A stretch of DNA of 64,000 bases from Chitinolyticbacter albus (GTDB lineage Bacteria; Pseudomonadota; Gammaproteobacteria; Burkholderiales; Chitinibacteraceae). The stretch lies in the NCBI RefSeq assembly GCF_024437655.1, contig NZ_JANBVF010000014.1, forward strand, positions 37,543-101,542, given 5' to 3'. Position numbers and translations under genes: made by a program. Shown here piece by piece: positions 8,359 through 17,309 of this stretch (position 1 is the stretch's first letter; each line of letters begins with the position of its first letter). The notes below the pieces were generated by a model. The model was not told the origin of the DNA and did no database searches. It worked only from the letters and a program-made list of their open reading frames with translations.

Positions 8359-9063
8359 ATGGCTGACGAGCTCGAACATCTCCGATCTACGCTGCGTGCC
8401 GCGCGCGAGCAGATGCCCACCCCAGTTGTGCCGCCCAGTCATAGCGCCGACGTGGTGTTGCCCTTGCAACCGCGGCTTCCGGCGTGCAGCGAGCGCGTGA
8501 TCGTGGTGGGGGCCTCCACCGGAGGAACCGAAGCACTCAAGTTGCTGCTTTTGCCTTTGCCTGCCCATACGCCACCCATTCTGATCGCGCAGCACATGCC
8601 CGAGCTTTTCACCAAATCCTTTGCCGAGCGGCTCGACGCCATCTGCAAATTGCAGGTGAAGGAGGCGGAGCACGGCGAGCGGTTGCGGCCGGGGTGTGCC
8701 TATGTCGCACCGGGGCATTCGCATCTATTGCTGGCGCTGGGGCCGGCAGGCTATACCTGTGTGCTATCGCAGGCACCAGCGGTAAACCGACACCGTCCCG
8801 CGGTCGACGTGCTGTTCCGTTCCGCGGCCAATGTGGGTGGGGGCAATGTCGTGGGGGTGATCCTGACCGGCATGGGGCGCGATGGGGCCGTCGGCATGCG
8901 CGAGATGCACGATGCAGGCGCGTACACGCTGGCGCAGGACGAAGCCACCAGCGTGGTGTACGGCATGCCCAAAGAAGCGATTGCCATGGGCGGGGTGGAC
9001 GAGGTCCTGCCGCTCAAGGATATTGCGCCCAGATTGCTGGCGCTGTGCGCCCGCCGCGATTGA
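8359..9063 (+). CDS. Receiver-less CheB-type methylesterase
   Basis: The 234-residue protein is a CheB catalytic domain without the usual N-terminal receiver; the first ~45 residues are a short unstructured leader. The catalytic triad is visible: serine in VGASTGG, histidine in IAQHMP, and aspartate in LTGMGRDGA. CheB demethylates or deamidates glutamyl residues of chemoreceptors during adaptation. Neither a cheR methyltransferase nor a full-length cheB is in the window. Without a receiver, activity cannot be switched by CheA in the classical way, so it may be constitutive or regulated by a partner. It lies 75 bases after the hsbR-like gene and 31 before fleR. Confidence 0.88.
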   Translation: MADELEHLRSTLRAAREQMPTPVVPPSHSADVVLPLQPRLPACSERVIVVGASTGGTEALKLLLLPLPAHTPPILIAQHMPELFTKSFAERLDAICKLQVKEAEHGERLRPGCAYVAPGHSHLLLALGPAGYTCVLSQAPAVNRHRPAVDVLFRSAANVGGGNVVGVILTGMGRDGAVGMREMHDAGAYTLAQDEATSVVYGMPKEAIAMGGVDEVLPLKDIAPRLLALCARRD

Positions 9064-9094
9064 AGCGCGGCTGAAACCGAATACGGAGAACACA

Positions 9095-10438
9095 TTGCCG
9101 CTGCCCATCCTCATCGTCGAAGACGACGACGACCTGCGCGAGGCGCTGACCGACACGCTGGAACTGGGCGGGCACGCGGTGGTGAGCGCGACCGACGGCG
9201 AGGCCGCGCTGGCCTTGCTGGAGCGTGAGCGCGTCGCGCTGGTGCTGTCCGATGTGCAGATGAAGCCCATGGATGGCGAGACGCTGCTGCTGGAGGTGAA
9301 GCAGCGCTATCCCGGCTTGCCAGTCATGCTGATGACGGCGTATGGCATGGTCGAACGTGCGGTGGCCGCGCTGCACGCGGGAGCCTGCCATTACCTGCCC
9401 AAGCCGTTCGAGCCGGACCAGTTGCTGCAGGAAGTGGCCAAGTACATGTTGCCAGGCAGCGAGGACGAAAGCGTCATCGCTGAAGACCCGGCCATGCGCG
9501 GCCTGCTCGACATCGCGCGCCGCGTGGCCGCCTCCGATGCCTCGATACTGATTTCCGGCGAATCGGGCTCCGGCAAGGAGGTGCTGGCTCGTTTCATCCA
9601 TCGCGCCAGCAACCGCGCGGACCAGCCCTTTGTGGCCATCAACTGCGCGGCGGTCCCCGAGCAACTGCTCGAATCCACTTTCTTTGGCCACGAGCGTGGC
9701 GCGTTCACGGGCGCCGCTACCCAGCATATTGGCAAGTTTGAACAGGCCAATGGCGGCACGCTGCTGCTCGATGAGGTCACCGAGATGCCGCTTGCGTTGC
9801 AGGCCAAGCTGCTGCGGGTGCTGCAGGAGCGCGAGGTCGAGCGGGTCGGTGGCAGCAAGGCGCTCAAGGTGGATGTGCGTGTCATCGCCACCAGCAACCG
9901 CGACGTGGCACAAGCCGTGGCGGCAGGGCAGTTCCGCGAGGATCTCTATTACCGGCTCAATGTGTTTCCGCTTGCCATTCCCGCGCTGCGCGAGCGAGCG
10001 GGCGACATCCTGCCGCTGGCGCGAGCCATGCTGGCCCGGCATGCTGCACGGATGGGCCGTCGCACGCCAACGCTGGATGCCGCGGCGCAGCGCCAGCTCG
10101 AAGTGCACGCGTGGGAGGGCAATATCCGCGAACTCGACAACGTGGTGCAGCGTGCGCTGATCCTGGCGCCGGGCGATCGGATCGAGTTGTCACACCTGTA
10201 TTTGCCGCAGCAGGCGGCAAAGCCTGCCGCCGTGCCGGCAGTGCGCTCGCCCACACAGGCTGAGGAAAGCGCTGCGCCGACCGATATCAAGGGACTGGAG
10301 AAGCACCATATTCTGGAAACGTTGAAGGCGTGCGCGGGGGTGCGCAAGCTTGCCGCAGAGCGGCTTGGCATGAGCGAGCGCACGCTGCGGTATAAGCTGC
10401 AGCAATACCGTGAGGAAGATGGCGATCTGTCTGTTTGA
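9095..10438 (+). CDS. fleR: Sigma-54-dependent flagellar response regulator FleR/FlrC-like
   Basis: NtrC-family activator of 447 residues. It has a receiver (IVEDDDD, acceptor D53 in LSDVQM), an AAA+ domain with Walker A GESGSGKE, the sigma-54-contacting GAFTGA loop, Walker B TLLLDE and a RELDN sensor region, and a C-terminal Fis-type helix-turn-helix. The reading frame extends upstream into cheB, but the receiver begins at a TTG at 9095 preceded by GGAG at 6-base spacing, so I use that start. In FleSR/FlrBC systems this protein drives the middle flagellar genes, and a textbook sigma-54 promoter lies right downstream before fliE. Confidence 0.93.
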   Translation: MPLPILIVEDDDDLREALTDTLELGGHAVVSATDGEAALALLERERVALVLSDVQMKPMDGETLLLEVKQRYPGLPVMLMTAYGMVERAVAALHAGACHYLPKPFEPDQLLQEVAKYMLPGSEDESVIAEDPAMRGLLDIARRVAASDASILISGESGSGKEVLARFIHRASNRADQPFVAINCAAVPEQLLESTFFGHERGAFTGAATQHIGKFEQANGGTLLLDEVTEMPLALQAKLLRVLQEREVERVGGSKALKVDVRVIATSNRDVAQAVAAGQFREDLYYRLNVFPLAIPALRERAGDILPLARAMLARHAARMGRRTPTLDAAAQRQLEVHAWEGNIRELDNVVQRALILAPGDRIELSHLYLPQQAAKPAAVPAVRSPTQAEESAAPTDIKGLEKHHILETLKACAGVRKLAAERLGMSERTLRYKLQQYREEDGDLSV

Positions 10439-10465
10439 GTGCCGCTTGTGCAACGTTGCTTGAGC

Positions 10466-10481
10466 TGGCGCAGGATTTGCT
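10466..10481 (+). promoter_or_regulatory. Sigma-54 promoter of the fliE operon
   Basis: The sequence TGGCGCAGGATTTGCT matches the -24/-12 consensus, with GG and GC exactly 10 bases apart. It lies about 50 bases before the fliE start and just after fleR, the gene for its presumed activator. Transcription should begin near 10492. Confidence 0.85.
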
Positions 10482-10532
10482 TGCTAGAGGCAGGTTACCA
10501 ACCCTAGAATTCGCTGATAGGAAGGCGAGCCA

Positions 10533-10853
10533 ATGAGCGTGCAAGGAATCGACCAACTGCTGGGTGAACTCAAGGCCATGTCCTCGCTGGCGGCAGGCCA
10601 GCAGCCGGCTGCCGCGCCAGCGGCCGATACCCCCGACTTTGCCGATCTGCTCAAGAGTTCGCTCGATCAGGTCAACCAGATGCAGCAGGAATCGCAGGCC
10701 CAGCAGGCCGCGTTCCAGGCCGGCGACCCGCAGGCCGACCTGCAGGAAGTGATGGTCTCGTTGCAAAAGGCATCGCTCTCCTTCCAGACCATGGTACAGG
10801 TGCGCAACAAGCTCGTCAGTGCCTATCAGGAAATCATGAACATGCAGGTCTGA
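10533..10853 (+). CDS. fliE: Flagellar hook-basal body protein FliE
   Basis: FliE is the MS-ring to rod junction protein. The 106 residues have the family's polar N-terminal half and a conserved C-terminus (VMVSLQKASLSFQTMVQVRNK, continuing to YQEIMNMQV) that packs with rod proteins. A gaaggcgag ribosome site precedes the ATG at 10533. It is the first gene behind the sigma-54 promoter, and fliF follows after 34 bases. Confidence 0.96.
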   Translation: MSVQGIDQLLGELKAMSSLAAGQQPAAAPAADTPDFADLLKSSLDQVNQMQQESQAQQAAFQAGDPQADLQEVMVSLQKASLSFQTMVQVRNKLVSAYQEIMNMQV

Positions 10854-10887
10854 CCTGCGGTTCTGCTCGGGGTAATCACGGTAATCT

Positions 10888-12597
10888 ATGGCAGAGGCAG
10901 GCGTAGCGGCTGAGGGCAATCTCATTACTGCAGCAAGGCCCAATGCACTGCGCGAGCGCTTCGCCGCGCTGTCCGGGCCTCGCCGCATCGCCATCATGGT
11001 CGGCGTCGCGGCTGTCGTTGCGCTGATCATCGGTTTTTCGCTCTGGTCGCGCGAGCCGCAGTACCGCATCCTCTTCACCAATGTCCCCGATGCCGAAGGC
11101 GGCGCCATCGTCCAGGCGCTGCAACAGGCCAATGTGCCCTACAAGCTCGAAGGGGGTGGCACGATTTCGGTGCCTGCCGAGAAGGTTTACGACACCCGGC
11201 TGCAACTGGCGGCGCAAGGCCTACCCAAGTCCGGCAATGTCGGCTTCGAGCTGATGGATAATCAGCGATTCGGTATTTCGCAGTTCGCCGAACAGGTGAA
11301 CTACCAGCGCGCGATCGAGGGTGAACTCGCGCGCTCGATCGAAACCGTTGCTGCCGTCGAGAAGGCGCGCGTGCATCTGGCCACCCCCAAGCAGACCGTG
11401 TTCCTGCGCGACCAGCAAAAACCCACCGCTTCGGTGATGCTGACTCTGCGCCCGGGGCGCGTACTCGACGACGCGCAGGTGGCGGGGATCGTCCATCTGG
11501 TCTCGTCCAGCGTGCCGTCCTTACCGGTCAAGAACGTCACTGTGGTCGACCAGGATGGCAACCTGCTGTCGCGCTCGCCCGAATTCAACAATTCTAGCCT
11601 GGACGCACGCCAGCTGATGTATGTGCAGCACGTCGAGAAGAATTACGTCGAGCGGGTACAGGCCATTCTCGAGCCCATCGTCGGCAAGGGCAATGTCCGC
11701 GCCGAGGTCACCGCCCAGCTCGATTTTGCCGAAGTCGAGCAGACCTCCGAGACCTTCAAGCCCAACAATGCCTCCGAAGCCGCCATCCGCAGCCAGCAAT
11801 CGCTGAGCATGAATGGCAGCAATAACGAGCAAGCGCCGGCCGGTGTTCCCGGGGCCTTGTCCAACCAGCCCCCCGGGGCGGCCGCCGCGCCGATCACCGC
11901 GCCGGTGGCGGGTGCTGCATCGGCCGCTGCGGCGAGCAGCCGCAACAGTCGGCGCGAGTCGACCACCAACTACGAAGTCGACAAGACGGTGCAGCACGTC
12001 AAGCAGCCGGTCGGCTCGGTCAAGCGCCTTTCCGCTGCGGTCGTGGTCAACTACAAGCCCGGGGTCGACAAGATGGGCAAATCGACCTACGTGCCGTATA
12101 GCCCGCAGGAAGTGACGCAACTGACCAATCTCGTGCGCGAGGCCATTGGCTACAACGACCGGCGTGGCGACTCGGTCAACCTCGTCAATGCAGCGTTTGC
12201 CGATTCGATGCCGCTCGAGGACAGGCCGCTGCAGGACAAGGCGCTCGATTACGTGAAGGCCAACTACGCCGAGCTGATCAAGCTCGCGCTGATCGGCCTC
12301 GTGGTGCTCTACCTGCTGTTCTTCGTGGTGCGTCCGTTGATGAAGGACATGGCACGGCCGCGCGAAGAGCCGGGTACCTTTGTGGTCGATCTGGGCGAGG
12401 GCGAGCCCGAAGACGAAGCCGCAGTCTTGGCGCGCGAGGCCGATGAAGAGCAGGATGCCGCCCGCTCCGCCGCCTTTGCCGATTTGCTGCAGCAGAGCAA
12501 GGAAATCGCCAAGACCGATCCACGCATGGTCGCGACCATCCTGCGCGAATGGATGAGCCAGGAAGAAGAATCCACCAACCCCAACAGGGTCGGCTAA
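10888..12597 (+). CDS. fliF: Flagellar M-ring protein FliF
   Basis: FliF forms the MS ring in the inner membrane, base of the flagellar motor. The 569-residue protein has a first transmembrane helix near 31-52, the YscJ/FliF ring-building domain (~55-230), a periplasmic C-terminal domain with a low-complexity Ala/Pro/Asn stretch (~300-360), and a second membrane helix near 455-475. The acidic cytoplasmic tail ends in the FliG-binding segment (TDPRMVATILREWM). Length and organisation are normal. fliG starts 21 bases later. Confidence 0.97.
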   Translation: MAEAGVAAEGNLITAARPNALRERFAALSGPRRIAIMVGVAAVVALIIGFSLWSREPQYRILFTNVPDAEGGAIVQALQQANVPYKLEGGGTISVPAEKVYDTRLQLAAQGLPKSGNVGFELMDNQRFGISQFAEQVNYQRAIEGELARSIETVAAVEKARVHLATPKQTVFLRDQQKPTASVMLTLRPGRVLDDAQVAGIVHLVSSSVPSLPVKNVTVVDQDGNLLSRSPEFNNSSLDARQLMYVQHVEKNYVERVQAILEPIVGKGNVRAEVTAQLDFAEVEQTSETFKPNNASEAAIRSQQSLSMNGSNNEQAPAGVPGALSNQPPGAAAAPITAPVAGAASAAAASSRNSRRESTTNYEVDKTVQHVKQPVGSVKRLSAAVVVNYKPGVDKMGKSTYVPYSPQEVTQLTNLVREAIGYNDRRGDSVNLVNAAFADSMPLEDRPLQDKALDYVKANYAELIKLALIGLVVLYLLFFVVRPLMKDMARPREEPGTFVVDLGEGEPEDEAAVLAREADEEQDAARSAAFADLLQQSKEIAKTDPRMVATILREWMSQEEESTNPNRVG

Positions 12598-12618
12598 AGG
12601 GCCTCTGGGAGCAGCAGC

Positions 12619-13626
12619 ATGGCAGCCAATATGAACGAGGAGGGCGTGCGCCGCAGTGCCATCCTCTTGATGACGCTGGGCGAGGAAGCCGCGGTCGATG
12701 TGTTCAAGTACCTCGGCCCCAAGGAAGTGCAGAAACTCGGCTTCGCCATGGCCAATATGAACGCGGTCAAGCGCGAGGAAGTCGATACCGTGCTCGGCGA
12801 CTTTATCTCCTCGACCCAGAACCGGGCCAACCTGGGCGCAGCCGACGAATACATCCGCTCGGTGCTGACCAAGGCGCTGGGCTCGGACAAGGCTGCCAAC
12901 CTGCTCGATCGCATCTTGCAGGGAAACGACAACAACGGCATCGAATCGCTCAAGTGGATGGATTCGGCCGCGGTGGCCGAACTGATCAAGAACGAACACC
13001 CGCAGATCATCGCCACCATCCTCGTCCACCTGGAACCCGATCAATCGTCCGAAATCATGGCCGAGTTCACCGAGCGGCTACGCAACGACGTGCTGCTGCG
13101 TATTGCCACGCTCGAAGGCGTGCAGCCGGCGGCGCTCAAGGAACTGAACGACGTGCTCACCCAGCTGTTGTCGGGCTCGGACAAGCTCAAGAAGAGCGCG
13201 ATGGGTGGCGTGCAGATGGCCGCCGAAATCCTCAACTTCATGGGCGGGGTGGTCGAAGCCGCCGCGATTTCCAGCATCCGCGAATACGATCCGGAGCTGG
13301 CGCAGCGCATCCAGGACAAGATGTTCACCTTCGACAATGTGCTCGACATCGACGATCGCGGCATCCAGCTGCTGCTGCGCGAGATCCAGTCCGATTCGCT
13401 GGTGATCGCGCTCAAGGGCACCAGCCAGGCGCTGCGCGACAAGGTGTTCAAGAACATGTCGCAACGCGCCGCTGAAATGTTGCGCGACGACCTGGAGGCC
13501 AAGGGCCCGGTCAAGCTTTCCGAAGTCGAATCGGAGCAGAAGGAAATCCTCAAGATCGTGCGTCGCCTCGCCGACGAAGGCCAGATCGTGCTATCCGGCA
13601 AGGGTGACGAGGGCCTCGTCGAATAG
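12619..13626 (+). CDS. fliG: Flagellar motor switch protein FliG
   Basis: FliG is the rotor protein that binds FliF and interacts with MotA. The 335 residues have the three expected domains; the middle domain carries EHPQIIATILVHL, and the C-terminal torque helix has the conserved charged pattern DDRGIQLLLREI. The ATG at 12619 follows a gggagcagc ribosome site. No truncation or unusual insertion is seen. A stable stem-loop lies in the 116-base gap before fliH. Confidence 0.97.
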   Translation: MAANMNEEGVRRSAILLMTLGEEAAVDVFKYLGPKEVQKLGFAMANMNAVKREEVDTVLGDFISSTQNRANLGAADEYIRSVLTKALGSDKAANLLDRILQGNDNNGIESLKWMDSAAVAELIKNEHPQIIATILVHLEPDQSSEIMAEFTERLRNDVLLRIATLEGVQPAALKELNDVLTQLLSGSDKLKKSAMGGVQMAAEILNFMGGVVEAAAISSIREYDPELAQRIQDKMFTFDNVLDIDDRGIQLLLREIQSDSLVIALKGTSQALRDKVFKNMSQRAAEMLRDDLEAKGPVKLSEVESEQKEILKIVRRLADEGQIVLSGKGDEGLVE

Positions 13627-13681
13627 CGGGCTCCCTCGCTGCGGGCTCGCCATATCCACCGACTCGATTTATCCTTGTCTC

Positions 13682-13708
13682 ACAGGGCCGCATCGCAAGC
13701 GGCCCTGT
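13682..13708 (+). terminator. Intra-operonic stem-loop between fliG and fliH
   Basis: A 10-base perfect stem, acagggccgc / gcggccctgt, encloses a 7-base loop. The trailing sequence (tgcttg) lacks a real U-tract, so full rho-independent termination is doubtful. It is more likely a partial attenuator, processing site or 3' stabiliser that lowers fliHIJ relative to fliEFG. Confidence 0.55.
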
Positions 13709-13742
13709 TGCTTGCCACCCACTGCCCTTTGAGATTCCAGCC

Positions 13743-14597
13743 ATGCCCACGCCGCCGCGCCGCGTGATTCCCCGAGAAGACCTGACCGCCTGGGAGCGGT
13801 GGGAACTGGGTGCGCTGAACGAAGAGGCAGCTGAGCGCGACCGCGCCGAACAGGTCGCGCGTGAAGCGGCGCTGGCGGCCGAGCAGGCCGAAGCCGCAGC
13901 CCACGCTGCCGCGGCTGCTGCGGTGGCCGCAGTGCCGCCCGTGGTGGTTGAAGCCGAGCCGGTACCCGAAGCTGAGCCCGCGGTACAGTGGCCGACCGCG
14001 GAGGAAATCGACGCCATCCAGCAGCAGGCGCAGCGCGAAGGCTTCGAAGCAGGACTCGAAGCCGGGCGTCTGGCGGCAGAAGCGGAAACTGCGCGGCTCA
14101 AGGCGGTGTTGACGACCTTGGAAGGCATGGCCACGCGCTTCGAGACCGAGCTCGCCGACCAGACGCTGGATCTGGCACTGGTGATCGCGCGCCAGCTGGC
14201 GCGCGAGGCGGTCAGCGCCGATCGCGCGCTGCTGCTGCCCTTGGTGCGCGAGGCGCTGGCCGGCCTGCCGCCCGCCAAGGCGCCGGCCAGGCTGCTGCTC
14301 AATCCCGATGATCTGGCCGCACTGGAAGTCCAGTTGACGGTGGAGCTGCCGCCCGAAGTGTGGCGATTGGTGCCTGATCCCACGATGGAATCCGGCGGCT
14401 GCAGGATCGATACCGCCAATACCCGGATCGAGTTGACCCTGGCCGAACGCTGGGCCCACCTGACCCGCGTGCTGGGCCGCCAGCAACACCCCGATCTGGC
14501 GTGGCACGCCCCAGCTGCCGAACATGAACCGCCCGTAGCGCCACTGGCTGCCGAGGCCAGCCCGGCGCAGGTTGAGCCGGATGCGACTGATGAGTGA
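13743..14597 (+). CDS. fliH: Flagellar export apparatus protein FliH
   Basis: FliH is the stator-like regulator of the FliI ATPase in the flagellar type III export apparatus. The 284-residue protein begins with the conserved Trp-containing N-terminus ([11 protein letters not shown]) that docks on the export gate or C-ring. A long Ala/Glu-rich helical region (~25-95) follows, then the C-terminal FliH/HrpE domain with a conserved GGCRIDT turn. The Ala-Glu segment is longer and more repetitive than in enteric FliH. Its stop overlaps the start region of fliI, which suggests translational coupling. Confidence 0.92.
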   Translation: MPTPPRRVIPREDLTAWERWELGALNEEAAERDRAEQVAREAALAAEQAEAAAHAAAAAAVAAVPPVVVEAEPVPEAEPAVQWPTAEEIDAIQQQAQREGFEAGLEAGRLAAEAETARLKAVLTTLEGMATRFETELADQTLDLALVIARQLAREAVSADRALLLPLVREALAGLPPAKAPARLLLNPDDLAALEVQLTVELPPEVWRLVPDPTMESGGCRIDTANTRIELTLAERWAHLTRVLGRQQHPDLAWHAPAAEHEPPVAPLAAEASPAQVEPDATDE

Positions 14598-15990
14598 CGC
14601 ATTTGCAGCTGCCCAGCAGTATTTGCGCGATGCCCGCGATGCGGTGAACTGGGTGCGGCCGTGGACGCCACGCGGACGGCTGACGCGCGTGTCCGGCCTG
14701 GTGCTGGAAGCGGTTGGGCTCAAGTTGCCGATCGGCGCCTCATGCGACGTGATGACGCCGTCGGGTCATCCGGTCGAGGCCGTGGTGGTCGGGTTTCAGG
14801 AGGACAAGCTGTTTTTGATGCCGATCGCCGAGTTGTACGGCGTCGAGCCCGGTGCTGAAGTGACGCCGCACGAGGATATCGCCGCCTGGGTACCGGAATA
14901 CGGCAAGTCGCGACCGCCGCAGCGCCGGCTGGAGGACCACGGTCGTCAGGTGCCGGTGGGCTGGGGCCTGCTCGGGCGCATCCTCGACGGGCTGGGGCGC
15001 CCGCTCGACAACAAGGGCAAGCTGGTGCAGGAAGGCTATATGCCGCTGTTTGCCCGGCCGTACAACCCGATGGATCGCGAGCCGGTGCGCCACGTGATGG
15101 ATGTGGGCGTGCGCGCGATCAATGCCATGCTCACCGTCGGCCGCGGCCAGCGGCTGGGCCTCTTTGCCGGCTCCGGTGTTGGCAAGTCGGTGCTGCTGGG
15201 GATGATGGCGCGTTACACTACGGCCGATGTGGTGGTGGTCGGGCTGATCGGCGAACGTGGTCGTGAAGTGAAGGATTTCATCGAGAACATCCTCGGCGAC
15301 GAGGGCCTGGCCCGCTCGGTGGTGGTGGCCGCACCGGCCGACACGCCGCCGCTGCTGCGGCTTTATGGCGCGGCCTACGCCACCAGCATTGCCGAATTCT
15401 TCCGCAACGAGGGCAAGCACGTTCTGCTGATCATGGATTCGCTGACGCGTTACGCGATGGCGCAGCGCGAGATCGCGCTCGCTGTCGGCGAGCCGCCGGC
15501 GACCAAGGGTTATCCGGCCTCGGTGTTCGCCCGCTTGCCGCAGCTCGTTGAGCGGGCCGGCAACGGCCGCGAGGGCGGTGGCTCGATCACGGCGTTTTAC
15601 ACTGTGCTGTCCGAAGGTGACGATCAGCAGGACCCGATCGCCGACAATGCCCGCGCCATCCTGGATGGCCACTTCGTGCTGTCGCGCCAGCTTGCCGAGG
15701 CGGCGCATTACCCGGCCATCGATATCGAGGCGTCGATCTCGCGGGTGATGCACGATATCGTGCCGCACGAGGAGTTGGAGGTGGTGCGCAAGTTCAAGTA
15801 TCTCTGGTCGCGCTACCAGCGCTCGCGTGACCTGATCGCGGTCGGTGCCTACGCGCCGGGTTCCGATCCCATACTCGACGATGCCATCCGCCGCCATCCG
15901 TCGTTCGAGCGCTTCTTGCAGCAGGCGGTGCATGAACGCGAATCCTACGCCGGCGCTAGAATGAAGCTCGCCCAGTTGTTCAGCAGTTGA
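14590..15990 (+). CDS. fliI: Flagellum-specific ATP synthase FliI
   Basis: FliI is the hexameric ATPase that energises or primes flagellar protein export. It shows Walker A ([13 protein letters not shown]), Walker B in [13 protein letters not shown], and the F1-beta-like signature [23 protein letters not shown]. From ATG 14590 it has 466 residues; in-frame starts also exist at 14581 (ATG) and 14572 (TTG), with no ribosome site clearly deciding among them. It overlaps the end of fliH by 8 bases from the chosen start. fliJ follows after 26 bases. Confidence 0.95.
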   Translation: MSDAFAAAQQYLRDARDAVNWVRPWTPRGRLTRVSGLVLEAVGLKLPIGASCDVMTPSGHPVEAVVVGFQEDKLFLMPIAELYGVEPGAEVTPHEDIAAWVPEYGKSRPPQRRLEDHGRQVPVGWGLLGRILDGLGRPLDNKGKLVQEGYMPLFARPYNPMDREPVRHVMDVGVRAINAMLTVGRGQRLGLFAGSGVGKSVLLGMMARYTTADVVVVGLIGERGREVKDFIENILGDEGLARSVVVAAPADTPPLLRLYGAAYATSIAEFFRNEGKHVLLIMDSLTRYAMAQREIALAVGEPPATKGYPASVFARLPQLVERAGNGREGGGSITAFYTVLSEGDDQQDPIADNARAILDGHFVLSRQLAEAAHYPAIDIEASISRVMHDIVPHEELEVVRKFKYLWSRYQRSRDLIAVGAYAPGSDPILDDAIRRHPSFERFLQQAVHERESYAGARMKLAQLFSS

Positions 15991-16016
15991 TCCCATTTGC
16001 TTTCGGATACTGAGCC

Positions 16017-16448
16017 GTGGCCAAGTTTCGCTTCGCCTTCTTGCTTGAACTCGCGATCGACGAGCGCGAAGAGGCTGCGCGGTCCATGCAGGCTGCGCAG
16101 GCGGCCATCGTGTCGGCCACGCAGAAGCTGGAGCAGGTGGAAGTGTTTCGCGGCGAGTATCGCAACCGCCTGATGGCGAGTGGGCAGGGTGGCATGACGG
16201 TGACCCAATACCGCGATTTCCAGCAATTTCTTGGCAAACTCGATGGCGCTGCAACGGCGCAGCAGGGTGAGATCGTCCGGCTGGAGCAGGTCTACACGCA
16301 GCAAAAGCAGGCGTGGCTGGAGTGCGAGAAGAAGGTGAAGGCGTTCGAAGCGCTCAAGGTGCGGCACGATCAGGATGAGCTCAAGCGCGAATCGCAGCGC
16401 GAGCAGAAGCTGATCGACGAATTCAACTCGCGGCCACGCGAGCGCTAG
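16017..16448 (+). CDS. fliJ: Flagellar export chaperone FliJ
   Basis: FliJ is the coiled-coil stalk of the export ATPase and a cargo chaperone. The 143 residues are almost entirely charged heptad-like helix, beginning FRFAFLLELAIDERE and ending in a basic tail, matching the family in size and pattern. The start is a GTG at 16017. It is the last flagellar gene here: fliK and the later fli genes do not follow, so they must lie elsewhere in the genome. Confidence 0.92.
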   Translation: MAKFRFAFLLELAIDEREEAARSMQAAQAAIVSATQKLEQVEVFRGEYRNRLMASGQGGMTVTQYRDFQQFLGKLDGAATAQQGEIVRLEQVYTQQKQAWLECEKKVKAFEALKVRHDQDELKRESQREQKLIDEFNSRPRER

Positions 16449-16459
16449 CCTTGAGCCTG

Positions 16460-16804
16460 ATGCGTCTGGCATGGGTACTGCTGTTCATGCCCGGAATCGC
16501 GCATGCCCACGGCGATGGCTTGTTCCTGGCGTTCGTCGGCATGCCGTTCCTGGCCTTGCTGTTCGTGGCGTTCTTGGCCTGGCAGACCGCTCGCGCCGGA
16601 CGGGGAGGCCGCTTGTGGGCATTCTGTAAGAACCTGCTGCTCGCTCCGCTCTGGCTGTTCGTCTTCATTGCCCCGTGGTTTAACCGCAGTCTGGAGCGCG
16701 TGCTCAGCCCCTATGAGGTCGCCTGGACTTTCTTGATGCCGGTCGCGTTGTTCCTGGCCTCGCTTTGGCTCAGTGCCCGGCGGCGGCGGCGGGCAGGTTC
16801 GTAG
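16460..16804 (+). CDS. Small membrane protein of unknown function
   Basis: I do not recognise this 114-residue protein. It opens with a hydrophobic signal-like stretch ending in IAHAHGDG, then has three further hydrophobic segments (~22-42, ~57-75 and ~88-105) and a very basic C-terminus with a run of arginines. An in-frame TTG at 16451 is an alternative start. It begins 11 bases after fliJ on the same strand, so it may be co-transcribed with the flagellar operon, although nothing in the sequence ties it to flagella. Confidence 0.6.
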   Translation: MRLAWVLLFMPGIAHAHGDGLFLAFVGMPFLALLFVAFLAWQTARAGRGGRLWAFCKNLLLAPLWLFVFIAPWFNRSLERVLSPYEVAWTFLMPVALFLASLWLSARRRRRAGS

Positions 16805-16832
16805 CCGGGCGGCTTCGGGCGGGCCACTGCCG

Positions 16833-17309
16833 TCAGTCGAGCTGCTTCTGCAGATACACCAGCTCCACCGCGGGCGACAGCACCGCTGTATGGCTACGGA
16901 CATAGCCATGGCGTTGGTAGAGCCGCAGATTGCCCTCGCTGCGGCTGCCGGTGAACAGCACCAAGCGTTCGGTGCCGCAGGCGGACTCGATGGCTCGCAG
17001 CAGTGCCGAGCCTATGCCTTGGCGCTGCCGCTCCGGGTGCACGATCAACCGGCCGATCCGGCCTTCCCCTTGGACCCGCAAGGCGCGTACCGAGCCGACC
17101 AACTCGCTGCCGTACTCGGCTTTCAGCACGATGCCGGATGCGAATTCTGCCTGTAGGGCCGCCAAAGTCTGGGTCAGCGGCGGCAGGGTCCAGTCATCGT
17201 ACAGCTCGGCTTCGCTGCGATAGGCCAGCCGCTGCAGCGCCAGGATGGCCGGTGCATCTGCCAGCGTTGCGGGGCCTATCATCCACTCGATCGGCCCCGA
17301 CTCGCTCAC
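16833..17309 (-). CDS. GNAT-family N-acetyltransferase
   Basis: A 158-residue acetyltransferase with the acetyl-CoA binding motif V/I-x-P-x-x-Q/R-x-x-G-x-G in IVHPERQRQGIGSAL and a late YQRHGYV beta bulge typical of GNAT proteins. The substrate cannot be told. The start is a GTG at 17309 that overlaps the pepN stop codon (GTGA), so translation is coupled to the aminopeptidase; the longer open frame upstream only shadows pepN. Such a partner could acetylate free amino acids or peptides, but that is inference. Confidence 0.85.
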   Translation of the reverse strand: MSESGPIEWMIGPATLADAPAILALQRLAYRSEAELYDDWTLPPLTQTLAALQAEFASGIVLKAEYGSELVGSVRALRVQGEGRIGRLIVHPERQRQGIGSALLRAIESACGTERLVLFTGSRSEGNLRLYQRHGYVRSHTAVLSPAVELVYLQKQLD

